Shown piece by piece: positions 25,394 through 33,797 of a DNA stretch of 64,000 bases. The first letter of the stretch is position 1. Each line of letters begins with the position of its first letter. A program made the position numbers and the translations under genes. The notes under the pieces were generated by a model that worked only from the letters and a program-made list of their open reading frames with translations, was not told the origin of the DNA and ran no database searches. The DNA is from Paenibacillus sp. PastM-3 (GTDB taxonomy: Bacteria > Bacillota > Bacilli > Paenibacillales > Paenibacillaceae). Location of the stretch: contig NZ_JARXXP010000007.1 in the NCBI RefSeq assembly GCF_029893965.1, positions 62,001 through 126,000 of the forward strand, in the 5' to 3' direction.

Positions 25394-25675
25394 TCAGCCC
25401 TTCCTCCTCACTGAGATCGCATCGGCCCACTCCCACTCTTCAGGTTGCTCGGAATTTGAAGTCCGTTCATAAATGTTGTGATAATCAGCTTCAGCTACAG
25501 TCTCCACACGATATTCCATCCGTCTTCCGATCTGATCCTTGCCTCTGAAATAGAGATGCTTCCGGTCGTCTGACACTACCTTCACAATTGCAGAGATGTG
25601 CAGCCAGTCCTGCAGATATTCTGCAGCAGCCCTGCCAGTGATCACCGGCAATGAGTTTGCATTCCCCACATACAT
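25394..25675 (-). CDS. Hypothetical phage protein (93 aa)
   Basis: ATG at 25675 after AAAGGAGTGA. Contains NSLPVITGRAAAEYLQDWLH and a beta-rich core (HLYFRGKDQIGRRMEYRVET), ending in a basic tail. No family recognised; position fits the early operon. Confidence 0.55.
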   Translation of the reverse strand: MYVGNANSLPVITGRAAAEYLQDWLHISAIVKVVSDDRKHLYFRGKDQIGRRMEYRVETVAEADYHNIYERTSNSEQPEEWEWADAISVRRKG

Positions 25676-25748
25676 TCACTCCTTTGGTTGTTATCTGATT
25701 TCTCTTATTTCATTTACGAGAAATCCCGTCGCTACTCTAATGTGCCAG

Positions 25749-25916
25749 TTAATCAAATGATCTTTCATACAGCTGGGCAGCTTCCTCTATGGTCTTAAAA
25801 TCAAATTCATAATACACGGCACGAACGACTTCTCTAATCTGTTCCTCATCCCAGCCTTTGCGTGATAATGCCGCACGGATATACCCAAGGCAGGCATTAT
25901 TGCTCCACTCTTGCAT
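25749..25916 (-). CDS. Small phage protein (55 aa)
   Basis: ATG at 25916 after CAAAGGAGGAAGACCAT. The protein begins MQEWSNNACLGYIRAALSRK and continues with a helical region (DEEQIREVVRAVYYEFD, IEEAAQLYERSFD). Good ribosome site and coherent composition support it. Similar short helical proteins are common in phage early regions; function unknown. Confidence 0.6.
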   Translation of the reverse strand: MQEWSNNACLGYIRAALSRKGWDEEQIREVVRAVYYEFDFKTIEEAAQLYERSFD

Positions 25917-26061
25917 ATGGTCTTCCTCCTTTGATTGGTGGGGCGTTCAGAATCAGCCTCTTGAATCCCACTGATAAACTCTAGCTGGCCTGCATCTACT
26001 TCGTTGTATTGGCATATCGTTTACTAGGGATTTCACCTCTCCCCCCATTCTTATGATTGGG

Positions 26062-26139
26062 TTAACGCATTTTTGCGTTGAGTGCTTAGGCACTCAGTAA
26101 TCCTTCCTTCATTTCGAACTGAGCGCAAAAATGCGTTCA
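26062..26139. repeat. Two further palindromic sites
   Basis: TTAACGCATTTTTGCGTTGA (26062-26081) and TGAGCGCAAAAATGCGTTCA (26120-26139) belong to the family seen around rha. They lie in the gap between small leftward genes. Confidence 0.65.
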
Positions 26140-26167
26140 GTATAAGTCCTGGGCTTGTCCTATTTCT

Positions 26168-26353
26168 CTACAAGGAAACATGCAGCCGCACTAAGCCCAG
26201 AATGTCTTCCGGAAGATCCAGAATAATGGTTCGCAGGAGGTGAAGTTCTTCTCTTGCCTTTTGGCGATCTGATTCTGTAATTAAAGTGTTGTTAGCATCA
26301 GACAAAACGGCAAGCTGCATGTATCGGATGGAGAGTGCGTTCCACTCACTCAT
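26168..26353 (-). CDS. Hypothetical phage protein (61 aa)
   Basis: The ATG at 26353 overlaps the end of the preceding gene, so translation is probably coupled; no own ribosome site is evident. Helical (SIRYMQLAVLSDANNTLITE, REELHLLRTIILDLPEDIL). No family recognised. Confidence 0.5.
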   Translation of the reverse strand: MSEWNALSIRYMQLAVLSDANNTLITESDRQKAREELHLLRTIILDLPEDILGLVRLHVSL

Positions 26354-26789
26354 GGGGGATGCTCAATAAGAGAGAACTTTTGTGAACAAATTCACCTTGA
26401 ATCACACATCCTTGAGGAGATAGTGGTGGACTTGCTTCTATGTAATCTTTAACAAGCCCCCGCCTTTTTAACTCTTGACCATAACCTCCTTCAAAAAGCC
26501 GTTTGAGTATAGATGAGATACATCTTTCTGTGATGGCTTCCATACGCTTGAGTTGTTGCTGGTAGACCTGCGCGTCATAAACATCCGTATGATTCTTCCA
26601 TTCCTTGATTTGCTCTAACTTCAAATACATGCATTCAAGCCTTTTAAACTCCATTTCGTAATGCGATTGTATGATTTGCTCTTCATTGGCCTCTATTTTT
26701 GAAAATAACGAATGTCGCTCTTCTTTAATTGCGTCAATCTCTTGTGTTCTCTTCACCAGCCGCTGGGCAATACTTATTAATTTCCTCAT
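26346..26789 (-). CDS. Coiled-coil hypothetical protein (147 aa)
   Basis: The ATG at 26789 follows CAGGAGCAAGTGTA and is preferred to the longer open frame, which overlaps the 49-aa gene upstream. Nearly all helical and charged (RLVKRTQEIDAIKEERHSLF, EFKRLECMYLKLEQIKEW), so a coiled coil is likely. No catalytic motif seen. Phage early region. Confidence 0.6.
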   Translation of the reverse strand: MRKLISIAQRLVKRTQEIDAIKEERHSLFSKIEANEEQIIQSHYEMEFKRLECMYLKLEQIKEWKNHTDVYDAQVYQQQLKRMEAITERCISSILKRLFEGGYGQELKRRGLVKDYIEASPPLSPQGCVIQGEFVHKSSLLLSIPHE

Positions 26790-26919
26790 TACACTTGCTC
26801 CTGTCTTCTTCCGAATGACTTCTAGGCCCTGCCCAGAATATTTGAAATTGAATGAGTTCAAATTATGAATTAGCTCCTTATATAAACGCTTTATAAAGGC
26901 TATAATGATTATGTTTGCT

Positions 26920-27069
26920 TCATTCCGGATCTGCATTATCTTGTAGGCATGCCCAAGCAGCATCAGCAATCGCAATCTCCACTCTCTCCCGTTCTTCCGG
27001 GTCTGTAACAAGATGGTCATCGCAGATGTGAACCTTTGTCTCACCAAATGTATAGGTTGCAACAATCAT
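26920..27069 (-). CDS. Small acidic protein (49 aa)
   Basis: ATG at 27069 after GGGGGGATGCTGGC. Begins IVATYTFGETKVHICDDHLV and has an acidic helical end (ERERVEIAIADAAWACL). It is the first gene of the leftward early region beyond the Cro-like gene. No family recognised. Confidence 0.5.
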   Translation of the reverse strand: MIVATYTFGETKVHICDDHLVTDPEERERVEIAIADAAWACLQDNADPE

Positions 27070-27276
27070 GCCAGCATCCCCCCTGGCATTATGTGTATGC
27101 CGGGATGATCGAGGGACAACCATGATTTCTCACCACCTTTTTTATTTTTCGAATAACATTAAGTAAAAAAATAGGATGTTCGTTTTTGGAACACTATAAT
27201 CGAATTTATACATTTCCCCCATTGCATGATTATTGTTTTATGAGTTCAAGACATATGATTAAATCGAATGACTCGT

Positions 27277-27486
27277 TTAACGAACATTACTTTGAAAAAA
27301 AATGAGATCTACACTTAACTCTAACTGGCATGATATTAGTTGTGCCACTTTTAGAGAGGGATCATGTTCTCCTCTTTCAATGTTAGCTAAGTATGCTCTT
27401 GAAATACCAACTGATTTTGCAAGTTCTTCTTGAGTCCATCCTTTCTTTTTTCTAGCAATTATAAGATTCTCACGCTTCTCTTTCAT
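27277..27486 (-). CDS. XRE/Cro-like DNA-binding protein
   Basis: 69 residues from ATG 27486 (GGGAGGGAA). A single HTH_3 domain: LIIARKKKGWTQEELAKSVG, ISRAYLANIERGEHDPSLKV. It is divergent from the repressor-like gene at 27637, with shared operators between, as in phage Cro/CI switches. It starts the leftward early transcript. Confidence 0.85.
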   Translation of the reverse strand: MKEKRENLIIARKKKGWTQEELAKSVGISRAYLANIERGEHDPSLKVAQLISCQLELSVDLIFFQSNVR

Positions 27487-27615
27487 TTCCCTCCCACCTT
27501 CCACTTGCTCGTTTTACGAACTTTAATAACCACATTATATGTTCGTATATCGAGCATGTCAATACTAAATAGCTCATTATATGAACGTTTATTTTACGAA
27601 CATTTTAGGTTATTC
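27487..27615. promoter_or_regulatory. Operator/promoter region of the Cro/CI-like switch
   Basis: The divergent gap contains repeated ACGAAC/GTTCGT half-sites: CTCGTTTTACGAAC (about 27510), TGTTCGTATATCGAGCA (about 27540) and GAACGTTTATTTTACGAAC (about 27583). Related CTCGTTTAACGAAC and GTTCGTTTTTGGAAC lie near 27270 and 27179. They fit operators for one or both HTH proteins. Confidence 0.65.
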
Positions 27616-27636
27616 TTTAGGAAGGCGGTGAATGAT

Positions 27637-28116
27637 ATGTCTTTATTTAATAATCGACTAAAAGAACTACGAAACGAACGTAGTCTTACTCAAGAACAAT
27701 TAGCAAATATATTGGATATTCCTTCAGCAACTATCCGAAGATTAGAAGTATCCAATTCAATTCCTCGGAGAGATCGGCTTGTTTTGTTGGCTAATTTCTT
27801 TAATGTATCTACTGACTATTTGTTAGGCGAAACAGATGATAAAACACCAAGTAAAAAAAAGGACAGTGAAGAAGAAGGCTTTAGCAAGAACAACGGTAAG
27901 GCTTATTACAATCTCACTGCCAAAGACGAAAAGGACATCGGCAAAGACCTGGAACGCATGCTTGCTGATCTCCAATCAAACGAGGCATTAGCTTTTAATG
28001 GGGAACCCATGGATGAGGAAACCAAGCGGTTATTTGCTATTTCACTTGAAAATTCTTTGCGATTGGCCAGAGAACTATCTAAACAAAAGTTCACTCCCAA
28101 TAAGTACAGAGATTAA
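27637..28116 (+). CDS. XRE-family repressor (CI-like)
   Basis: 159 residues from ATG 27637 (AGGAAGGCGGTGAATGAT). N-terminal HTH_3 (RLKELRNERSLTQEQLANIL, IPSATIRRLEVSNSIPRRDR) followed by the FFNVSTDYLLGETDD tail typical of phage repressors. The C-terminal half is helical with no S24 peptidase motif, so inactivation would be by the neighbouring ImmA/IrrE peptidase rather than self-cleavage. Confidence 0.88.
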   Translation: MSLFNNRLKELRNERSLTQEQLANILDIPSATIRRLEVSNSIPRRDRLVLLANFFNVSTDYLLGETDDKTPSKKKDSEEEGFSKNNGKAYYNLTAKDEKDIGKDLERMLADLQSNEALAFNGEPMDEETKRLFAISLENSLRLARELSKQKFTPNKYRD

Positions 28117-28134
28117 TCAGGAAAGGGATACAGC

Positions 28135-28575
28135 ATGATCAAATCCACTGTAGCCCAACTGATCAAGAAGCACAGAACCAATGACCCATTTGAGATTGCA
28201 TCCCAGAAAAACATCCTGGTTCTTTTTGAATTGTTGGGTGACATGTTAGGCTACTATAATTCCAGTCGTCGATTACAAATGATACATATTAATAACGCTG
28301 CCTCTGAGCAGGACCAACGTTTTACTTGCGCTCATGAATTAGGACATGTCATTTTACACCCGAATGTGAACACTCCATTTCTACGAAGACACACTCTTTA
28401 TTCTGTGGATCGGATTGAACGGGAAGCGAATCAATTTGCTGTGGAGCTTTTGATGCCTGATGAGTTGCTTTATGAATCTAAACATAAGAATTTGACTGTA
28501 CAAGAAGCTGCGGCAATTTACGGGGTTCCTTCTGGGTTTGAACGTTTAAAGAAAATGCCTGATTTTGAATTATAA
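28135..28575 (+). CDS. ImmA/IrrE-family metallo-endopeptidase
   Basis: 146 residues. The zinc motif HELGH is seen in CAHELGHVILH, with the downstream glutamate in EREANQFAVELLMP. ImmA-type peptidases cut XRE repressors such as ImmR of ICEBs1 to induce the element. It lies 18 bases after the repressor gene on the same transcript. Length and motifs are normal. Confidence 0.9.
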   Translation: MIKSTVAQLIKKHRTNDPFEIASQKNILVLFELLGDMLGYYNSSRRLQMIHINNAASEQDQRFTCAHELGHVILHPNVNTPFLRRHTLYSVDRIEREANQFAVELLMPDELLYESKHKNLTVQEAAAIYGVPSGFERLKKMPDFEL

Positions 28576-28615
28576 CAATATCTGATTGTTATCACTAAGT
28601 TAGACATATTTTTGT

Positions 28616-28667
28616 AAAAAAACAGGCTATGGTAGCGACTTCCGTCTCATACCATAGCCTGTTTTTT
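28616..28667. terminator. Bidirectional terminator
   Basis: An 18-bp stem, AAAAAACAGGCTATGGTA / TACCATAGCCTGTTTTTT, between the convergent ImmA/IrrE and Mrr-like genes. Confidence 0.9.
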
Positions 28668-28725
28668 AAAAGAGAATGCCTAAAATCCAGAGTATTAAAG
28701 AACCTGATATTGGGTTAGTGATCTT

Positions 28726-29457
28726 TTACACTACTTCAATTGTTTTAATATGCCGGCATTTGGGAAAGCTGCTGCAGCCATAGAATTGACCCTTAGAGCT
28801 ATTTCTTAGGACAAGTTTGCTTCCACACTTTGGACAAGTGTACTCATCTACCGGCACCTCCGCAATAACTGCTTTGGGTGAAGGTGCTGCTCCCGGATTC
28901 ATGGCAAGAATCATCTCAATTAGGGCTTCGCGGTTAATTAGCTTAACCCCGTTGGATCTTGCCAGATCATAGGCAGCAGTTGTATAATCACTGTTCGATA
29001 CAACCCAAGCTTCTGACGCTCCATAGTGAGCAATAGATGCTTGCGCCTCCTGCACAGCCTTGATTCCAACATTTTTGCTATAGCGTTTGGCTTGAACAAC
29101 AATCTTTTTATTATTCTTCTGAATAATGAGATCCGCCCCATAATCTCCAGCAGCCTTGGTTACTTCAGCCTTATACCCTTGTGCTCGGAAAAGATGCCCT
29201 AAATACTTCTCAAACTGAACACCTTCCATTTTGTCAATGTCAGAAATCCCTGACTTCTTCAGGCGTTCAGCTCGTTTTTGTCCAATAATAATCATTATAA
29301 CGGTTACTATAGCAATCCCAATAATTGCTCCAACTACAGCACCTTGAATAGATTTTGTTACATAATACCCCCCAAATGCCAACCCCATTGCTGCCAAGCC
29401 AACCAATCCTTGAAAAAACTCTTCTTCCTGCTTTGCTTTACTTTTTCTTCTTGCCAT
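28726..29457 (-). CDS. Mrr-like restriction endonuclease with zinc ribbon
   Basis: 243 residues from ATG 29457 (GGAGGGG site). Two membrane helices at residues 14-55 (AAMGLAFGGYYVT, VVGAIIGIAIVTVIMIII). Then a PD-(D/E)xK Mrr domain: FEKYLGHLFRAQGYKAEVTK, GADLIIQKNNKKIVVQAKRY (Asp and QAK catalytic core). It ends with a topoisomerase-type C4 zinc ribbon (CPKCGSKLVLR, CSSFPKC). Family members cleave modified or foreign DNA; membrane anchoring suggests action on incoming DNA. A defence role in the prophage is inferred. Confidence 0.85.
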   Translation of the reverse strand: MARRKSKAKQEEEFFQGLVGLAAMGLAFGGYYVTKSIQGAVVGAIIGIAIVTVIMIIIGQKRAERLKKSGISDIDKMEGVQFEKYLGHLFRAQGYKAEVTKAAGDYGADLIIQKNNKKIVVQAKRYSKNVGIKAVQEAQASIAHYGASEAWVVSNSDYTTAAYDLARSNGVKLINREALIEMILAMNPGAAPSPKAVIAEVPVDEYTCPKCGSKLVLRNSSKGQFYGCSSFPKCRHIKTIEVV

Positions 29458-29558
29458 TCTAATCCCCTCCGCTAACAAAAATGTCATAATTCAACATTCT
29501 CCGTCAAGGAAGGAATTTCCTCTTTTTCTATAGCACTTTAGACCCAGTGGTTAGAATC

Positions 29559-30197
29559 TCAAAACAAGGAATCCTGAATTTCCGGTGTCAGGAACATATC
29601 CAAATTCATTACACGAATCCTGCCAAACGGATCAATGAAATCTTTAAGATTATAAGTCACAATGATATCAGCGTTATGTATAATAGCGGCAGCCATCACA
29701 GGGTAATCATCCATATCTTTAAGCGGCTTTTTACGTCCTCGTTCCTTCTTCGCTTCCTCCTGTAACATAGCAATTGTCTTTCCCAAATACTTCTCTATCA
29801 CATCTTGGCCTTTATTGCTCCATCCATATTCCTCCTGCAAAATCTCTTCCACAATCAATTTATAATCATCTGAAAATTCAGGCCAAGCAATGTGTGCCAA
29901 TGAATCCAGAAATTCCACATTAAAAATTCCGTCGAACATTTTGAAGAGTAGCATAAGTTTGTCATGTTCGAAAGCAACTGGTATCATCGGGCCATCTTTC
30001 TCCATACGGGTGGCTATACCTCCTGAGCGCAGCAATCCATAGAATTCTGCCTGAACCGCTTTGGGCAGGCAGAATTCCACAAGACCGTTGATGTGCAAAT
30101 CATATAACCGGTCGAATTCCTTGCGAACCCTATGGTTACGGTAAATGAACCGATCAGCGAGTATGCAGCCATCCCAGATCACAATTTTAGTCTTCAT
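29559..30197 (-). CDS. PIN-domain protein (putative toxin)
   Basis: 212 residues from ATG 30197, overlapping the end of the upstream HTH gene by 11 bases. Begins KTKIVIWDGCILADRF, with the first PIN acidic residue. Conserved later acidic positions are in DMDDYPVMAAAIIHNADIIV and TYNLKDF. PIN nucleases cut RNA. The coupled HTH gene upstream makes a toxin-antitoxin-like pair, though the PIN protein is longer than typical VapC toxins. Confidence 0.75.
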   Translation of the reverse strand: MKTKIVIWDGCILADRFIYRNHRVRKEFDRLYDLHINGLVEFCLPKAVQAEFYGLLRSGGIATRMEKDGPMIPVAFEHDKLMLLFKMFDGIFNVEFLDSLAHIAWPEFSDDYKLIVEEILQEEYGWSNKGQDVIEKYLGKTIAMLQEEAKKERGRKKPLKDMDDYPVMAAAIIHNADIIVTYNLKDFIDPFGRIRVMNLDMFLTPEIQDSLF

Positions 30198-30648
30198 CAC
30201 GGTATAGATCCTTACGATTAACGAGTTCCATCTCAACTGCATCATTGAAAATGGCTTTTTCAAGCACTGAGACTTCGGCTTCTGCAGGAGGACTTTTAAA
30301 TTGCTTCTTTGGAATTCGGATGTCCCTGCTATGTTGACTGGTACGTTCCCACTCAATTTTATTGTGCTTAATCCATTTATACACTGCTTTATCCGTCACA
30401 TTGAAGCGCTGAGCAACCTCTTGAACCGTATAGAAATCATCTGATTGGAAAGCATTACTCAAGGTCGGAGTGAATTTAATCTGGTGCCTGTTACGAAATC
30501 CCGGCTTCCCTCTACGCAACACACTTCTTGAGGAAATGATTACAGAAGACTCTAAAATACTCTGCGCATTGTGAATATCCTGAGCAGTAACACTCCCTGA
30601 TTCAACCTTCTCCAGAAAATGAAGCAAATTCTCTTTAACCTTTGACAT
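30187..30648 (-). CDS. Helix-turn-helix protein (putative antitoxin)
   Basis: 153 residues from ATG 30648 (TAAGGAGGTGCTACTT). The middle has an excisionase/MerR-like helix-turn-helix (FYTVQEVAQRFNVTDKAVYK, WIKHNKIEWERTSQHSRDIR). The N-terminal part is helical. It precedes and overlaps the PIN gene; the longer C-terminal tail may bind it. Confidence 0.72.
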   Translation of the reverse strand: MSKVKENLLHFLEKVESGSVTAQDIHNAQSILESSVIISSRSVLRRGKPGFRNRHQIKFTPTLSNAFQSDDFYTVQEVAQRFNVTDKAVYKWIKHNKIEWERTSQHSRDIRIPKKQFKSPPAEAEVSVLEKAIFNDAVEMELVNRKDLYRDED

Positions 30649-30801
30649 AAGTAGCACCTCCTTAGCTTTAGTATATCACAATAGAATATAATTCAACCAT
30701 AATTCAACCTACCCGAAGACAAAATAAATTGTTTTTTTGATACGTCACCCCTTATAATACATCCATAAATATTCGCCTATAACTCAAAGGGGATGTACAT
30801 A

Positions 30802-32355
30802 ATGGATGTAGCTCTTTACTTGCGAAAGTCCAGAGCAGATGAAGATGCTGAGCGGCGCGGCGAAGGTGAAACCCTGGCCAAACACAAAACAGCTCTGCTC
30901 AAACTTGCCAAGCAATTAAAATTAAATATCATTCGTATTCGTGAAGAGATTGTCAGTGGTGAAACCTTAGTTCACCGTCCGGAAATGCTGCAGCTATTAA
31001 AAGAAGTAGAATCCGGTGAATATGATGCAGTTCTGGTTATGGATATTGACCGTTTTGGACGCGGCAATATGCAAGAGCAAGGATTGATCCTGGAGACCTT
31101 CCGTTCAGCTAAGACTAAAATTATCACTCCACGAAAGACCTATGATTTAATGGATGAATTCGACGAGGAATATAGTGAATTTGAAGCTTTCATGGCCCGT
31201 AAGGAACTTAAAATCATTACCCGTCGTATGCAGGGAGGCCGGAAGCGCTCTGCAGAGGAGGGTAATTTTATTGGTACTCGTCCACCATTTGGTTACCTGA
31301 TTGAAAATCTTCCAGATGGTCGTGGACGCACCTTAACCCCCCACCCAGAACAAGCTGAAATCGTAAAACAAATTTTCGCCTGGTATACCCATGAAGATCC
31401 TGAGCAGCAAAAAGGCGGAAACAAAATTGCCTCTGAATTAGAACGGCTTAAAATCCCCTCCTACAAGGGCGGCAGTTGGTCTGCTTCCTCTGTCTTAACC
31501 ATTCTCAGGAACGAAGTATACATCGGAAGAATTCAATGGGGTAAGAAAGAACTGAAGAAAAGCAAGGACGGAAGCAAACACCGTACCTCACGCCATAGGA
31601 GCCGCGAAGAGTGGGTTGATGTTCTAGGTAAGCATATACCTATTATCGACAAGGAAACCTTTATGAAGGCGAATCGGAGGCTCTCAGAGCATCACCATTC
31701 TCCTCACCAATTCAATGTAGATGGCAAACCTAGAATGACTTCAGCACTAGCCGGTCTTGTAAAGTGCTCCGAGTGCGGACTGACCATGGTTTATCGCCCC
31801 TACGGCAAACGACCCGCTCACTTTCGTTGTAATACTGTCGGTTGTCCTACCCGCAGCAGCCGATATGATGCTATCGAGGCCAGGATCGTTGAAGGACTTG
31901 AAATTTGGCTGAACGACTATAAGATCAAATGGGGAAAAAGAAATCAAACTACACCTCAGAGCGAACTCAAGCTAAAAGAACGAGCTCTAGCTTCACTGCA
32001 GAATGAACTAAAAGAACTTGAGAATCAAAGAGGAAAATTATTCGACTTTTTGGAACGAGGTATTTATACAGAAGAAGTGTTTATGGAACGATCCCAAGAA
32101 ATCTCTAAACGAATAGCTGCAACAAACGAGGGGATCACCAGAGTACAAAAAGATCTGGATCTGGAACTAACCCGCAAAGAAGCCAAAAGCAAGATCATCC
32201 CCATTGCAGAATCTGTTGTGAAGTCATACTACCAGACCGACAACCCCATGAACAGAAATGCGTTATTGAAATCCGTACTTAACAAAGTGGTTTATAAAAA
32301 AGGCCCTACCCAGTCTAAAGAACAGTTTGAGCTGTTCCTGCACCCACGTCTATGA
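30802..32355 (+). CDS. Large serine recombinase (phage integrase)
   Basis: 517 residues from ATG 30802, nine bases after AAAGGGG. Resolvase domain: YLRKSRADEDAERRGEGETL (catalytic Ser about residue 8) and VMDIDRFGRGN. Then the recombinase domain (RPPFGYLIENLPDGRGRTLT, SVLTILRNEVYIGRIQWG), the zinc ribbon (CSECGLTMVYR, CNTVGC) and a C-terminal coiled coil. Such enzymes integrate phages and ICEs at attP/attB. The gene abuts a truncated yheC/yheD-like gene. Confidence 0.95.
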   Translation: MDVALYLRKSRADEDAERRGEGETLAKHKTALLKLAKQLKLNIIRIREEIVSGETLVHRPEMLQLLKEVESGEYDAVLVMDIDRFGRGNMQEQGLILETFRSAKTKIITPRKTYDLMDEFDEEYSEFEAFMARKELKIITRRMQGGRKRSAEEGNFIGTRPPFGYLIENLPDGRGRTLTPHPEQAEIVKQIFAWYTHEDPEQQKGGNKIASELERLKIPSYKGGSWSASSVLTILRNEVYIGRIQWGKKELKKSKDGSKHRTSRHRSREEWVDVLGKHIPIIDKETFMKANRRLSEHHHSPHQFNVDGKPRMTSALAGLVKCSECGLTMVYRPYGKRPAHFRCNTVGCPTRSSRYDAIEARIVEGLEIWLNDYKIKWGKRNQTTPQSELKLKERALASLQNELKELENQRGKLFDFLERGIYTEEVFMERSQEISKRIAATNEGITRVQKDLDLELTRKEAKSKIIPIAESVVKSYYQTDNPMNRNALLKSVLNKVVYKKGPTQSKEQFELFLHPRL

Positions 32356-32372
32356 TGTGGGTGTTATTGTGT
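32327..32372. other. Probable attachment-site junction (attL/attR)
   Basis: The integrase stop lies at 32355, and the yheC/yheD frame becomes recognisable at GVIVFTPMDVN from about 32360. The change from element to chromosome therefore falls here. The core crossover bases cannot be fixed without the other end. Confidence 0.55.
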
Positions 32373-33379
32373 TTACACCCATGGATGTCAATACGGGGAA
32401 AGAGCTGATCCATGCCATGATCTACGACCCGGTGAGCGGCAAATGGTCGCGCAAATGGCGGGCTTTCCCTAATATGATCTACGACCGCTGCCGGATTCAG
32501 CGCAGCTCCCGCTTCGAGCAGCTGCTGCGCTTCCGTTCACGCTACAATCACCTGACCTTTCTGAACCGTCCGCTGCGCAACAAATGGACGATCCACCAGA
32601 CCTTTTCACAGAAGACCCGCTTCCGCCAGCATATGCCCGAGACGCTGCTCTACCAGTCTTCGTCCGATCTGCTGCGGATGCTTAAAACGAGTCCGGTCGT
32701 CTATGTGAAGCCGATTAACGGTACAGGCGGACGCGGCATTTTGCGGATCGAACGGCTCAAAGAGGGGCAGAGCCTCTACGATATTCAGGGCCGCCGCCAG
32801 AACCGTCAGATCATCTCCCCGCGCAAGGTGACGCTGTCAAAGCTGGAGGCCATTGTCCGCCAATGGTGCGCCGGCGGGCGTTTCCTAGTCCAGCAGGGTA
32901 TCCCGCTGCGTCTGCCGGGCGGACGCTTCCATGACTACCGCATGCTCGTGCAAAAGAACGGGCAGGGCGCATGGGAGCTGACCGGCATCGCCGGCCGCGT
33001 CGGCGCCGCCCGCAGTGTCACCTCGAACCTGCACGGCGGCGGCCATGCCGTCCGTGCGGAGGTGCTGCTGAAGGAATGGCTCGGCAGCGCGGAGAAGGCC
33101 GACAAAGCGATGAAGTCGGCCGAGAAGCTCGGCCTGGAAGCCGCCGCCTTCCTGGAGGAGAGCTTCAGCACGTTATGCGAGCTGGCACTCGATCTTGCGA
33201 TCGACCGCCAGGGCCGGATCTTCGTGCTGGAGGTCAACCCCAAGCCGGCCCGTGAGGTGTTCGCCCGCACCGGCGACAGCAACACCTACCGGACAGCGCT
33301 GGTACGCCCGCTGGAGTATGCGCTGTGGGTGCACAAGAACAAGAGCACGCCTGCCCCGGCTAAGGCGGCGGAGGAATAA
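32327..33379 (+). pseudogene. YheC/YheD-family ATP-grasp protein, 5'-truncated
   Basis: The recognisable family sequence runs from VIVFTPMDVNTGKELIHAMI to the end, including WSRKWRAFPNMIYDRCRIQR, the ATP-grasp loop INGTGGRGILRIE and the metal-binding FVLEVNPKPAREVF. Spore-coat-associated homologues have about 30-40 further residues in front. Those are missing, replaced by the integrase end, so the element split this gene. Expression from an internal GTG/ATG near 32360-32380 is conceivable. The high G+C content marks the start of native chromosome. Confidence 0.8.
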
Positions 33380-33399
33380 CCATTACCAGTGTACTGTAT

Positions 33400-33790
33400 A
33401 GGGTAGTTTCTTTTTCATTCTCATGCGTGCGCGGTGAGTGGCTGATGTGCTGTGTTGCAGGGTGCTGATGTGCTGAGTGCTGATACGCTGATGCGCTATT
33501 CGGCTGATCAGCTGCTCGGCTGCTGGCTGCCCGGCTACTCGACTGCCCCGTTCTCTGAATCAGCTGCTTATTTCTAATTCAGTTGGATTTTCGGCACTTA
33601 ATTCCACACTTTTCCGCGGATTTCTGCCACTAGTTGGAAAAATTACACCTATCTCAAATGAAAACTCTACTTTGGTGCGAATCCGCTGGAATTAAGTGTC
33701 CTTTTTCCAACAAATATTGAAATAACGTTGTTTTACGAAGAAATAGATGGCGATTTTCCACTTAGTTTGCTGAGAGTGCGCTCTGAAGAG
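33400..33790. other. Intergenic region with degenerate repeats
   Basis: No gene is supported. The first part is a GCTGAT/GTGCTGAT-rich simple repeat (about 33440-33560). The second part (33590-33780) has alternating AATTAAGTGTCC-, TTGGAAAAA- and CCACTTAGTTTG-type stretches resembling those at 61540-61800, probably a genus-specific intergenic repeat. Confidence 0.5.
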
Positions 33791-33797
33791 TAGATTT

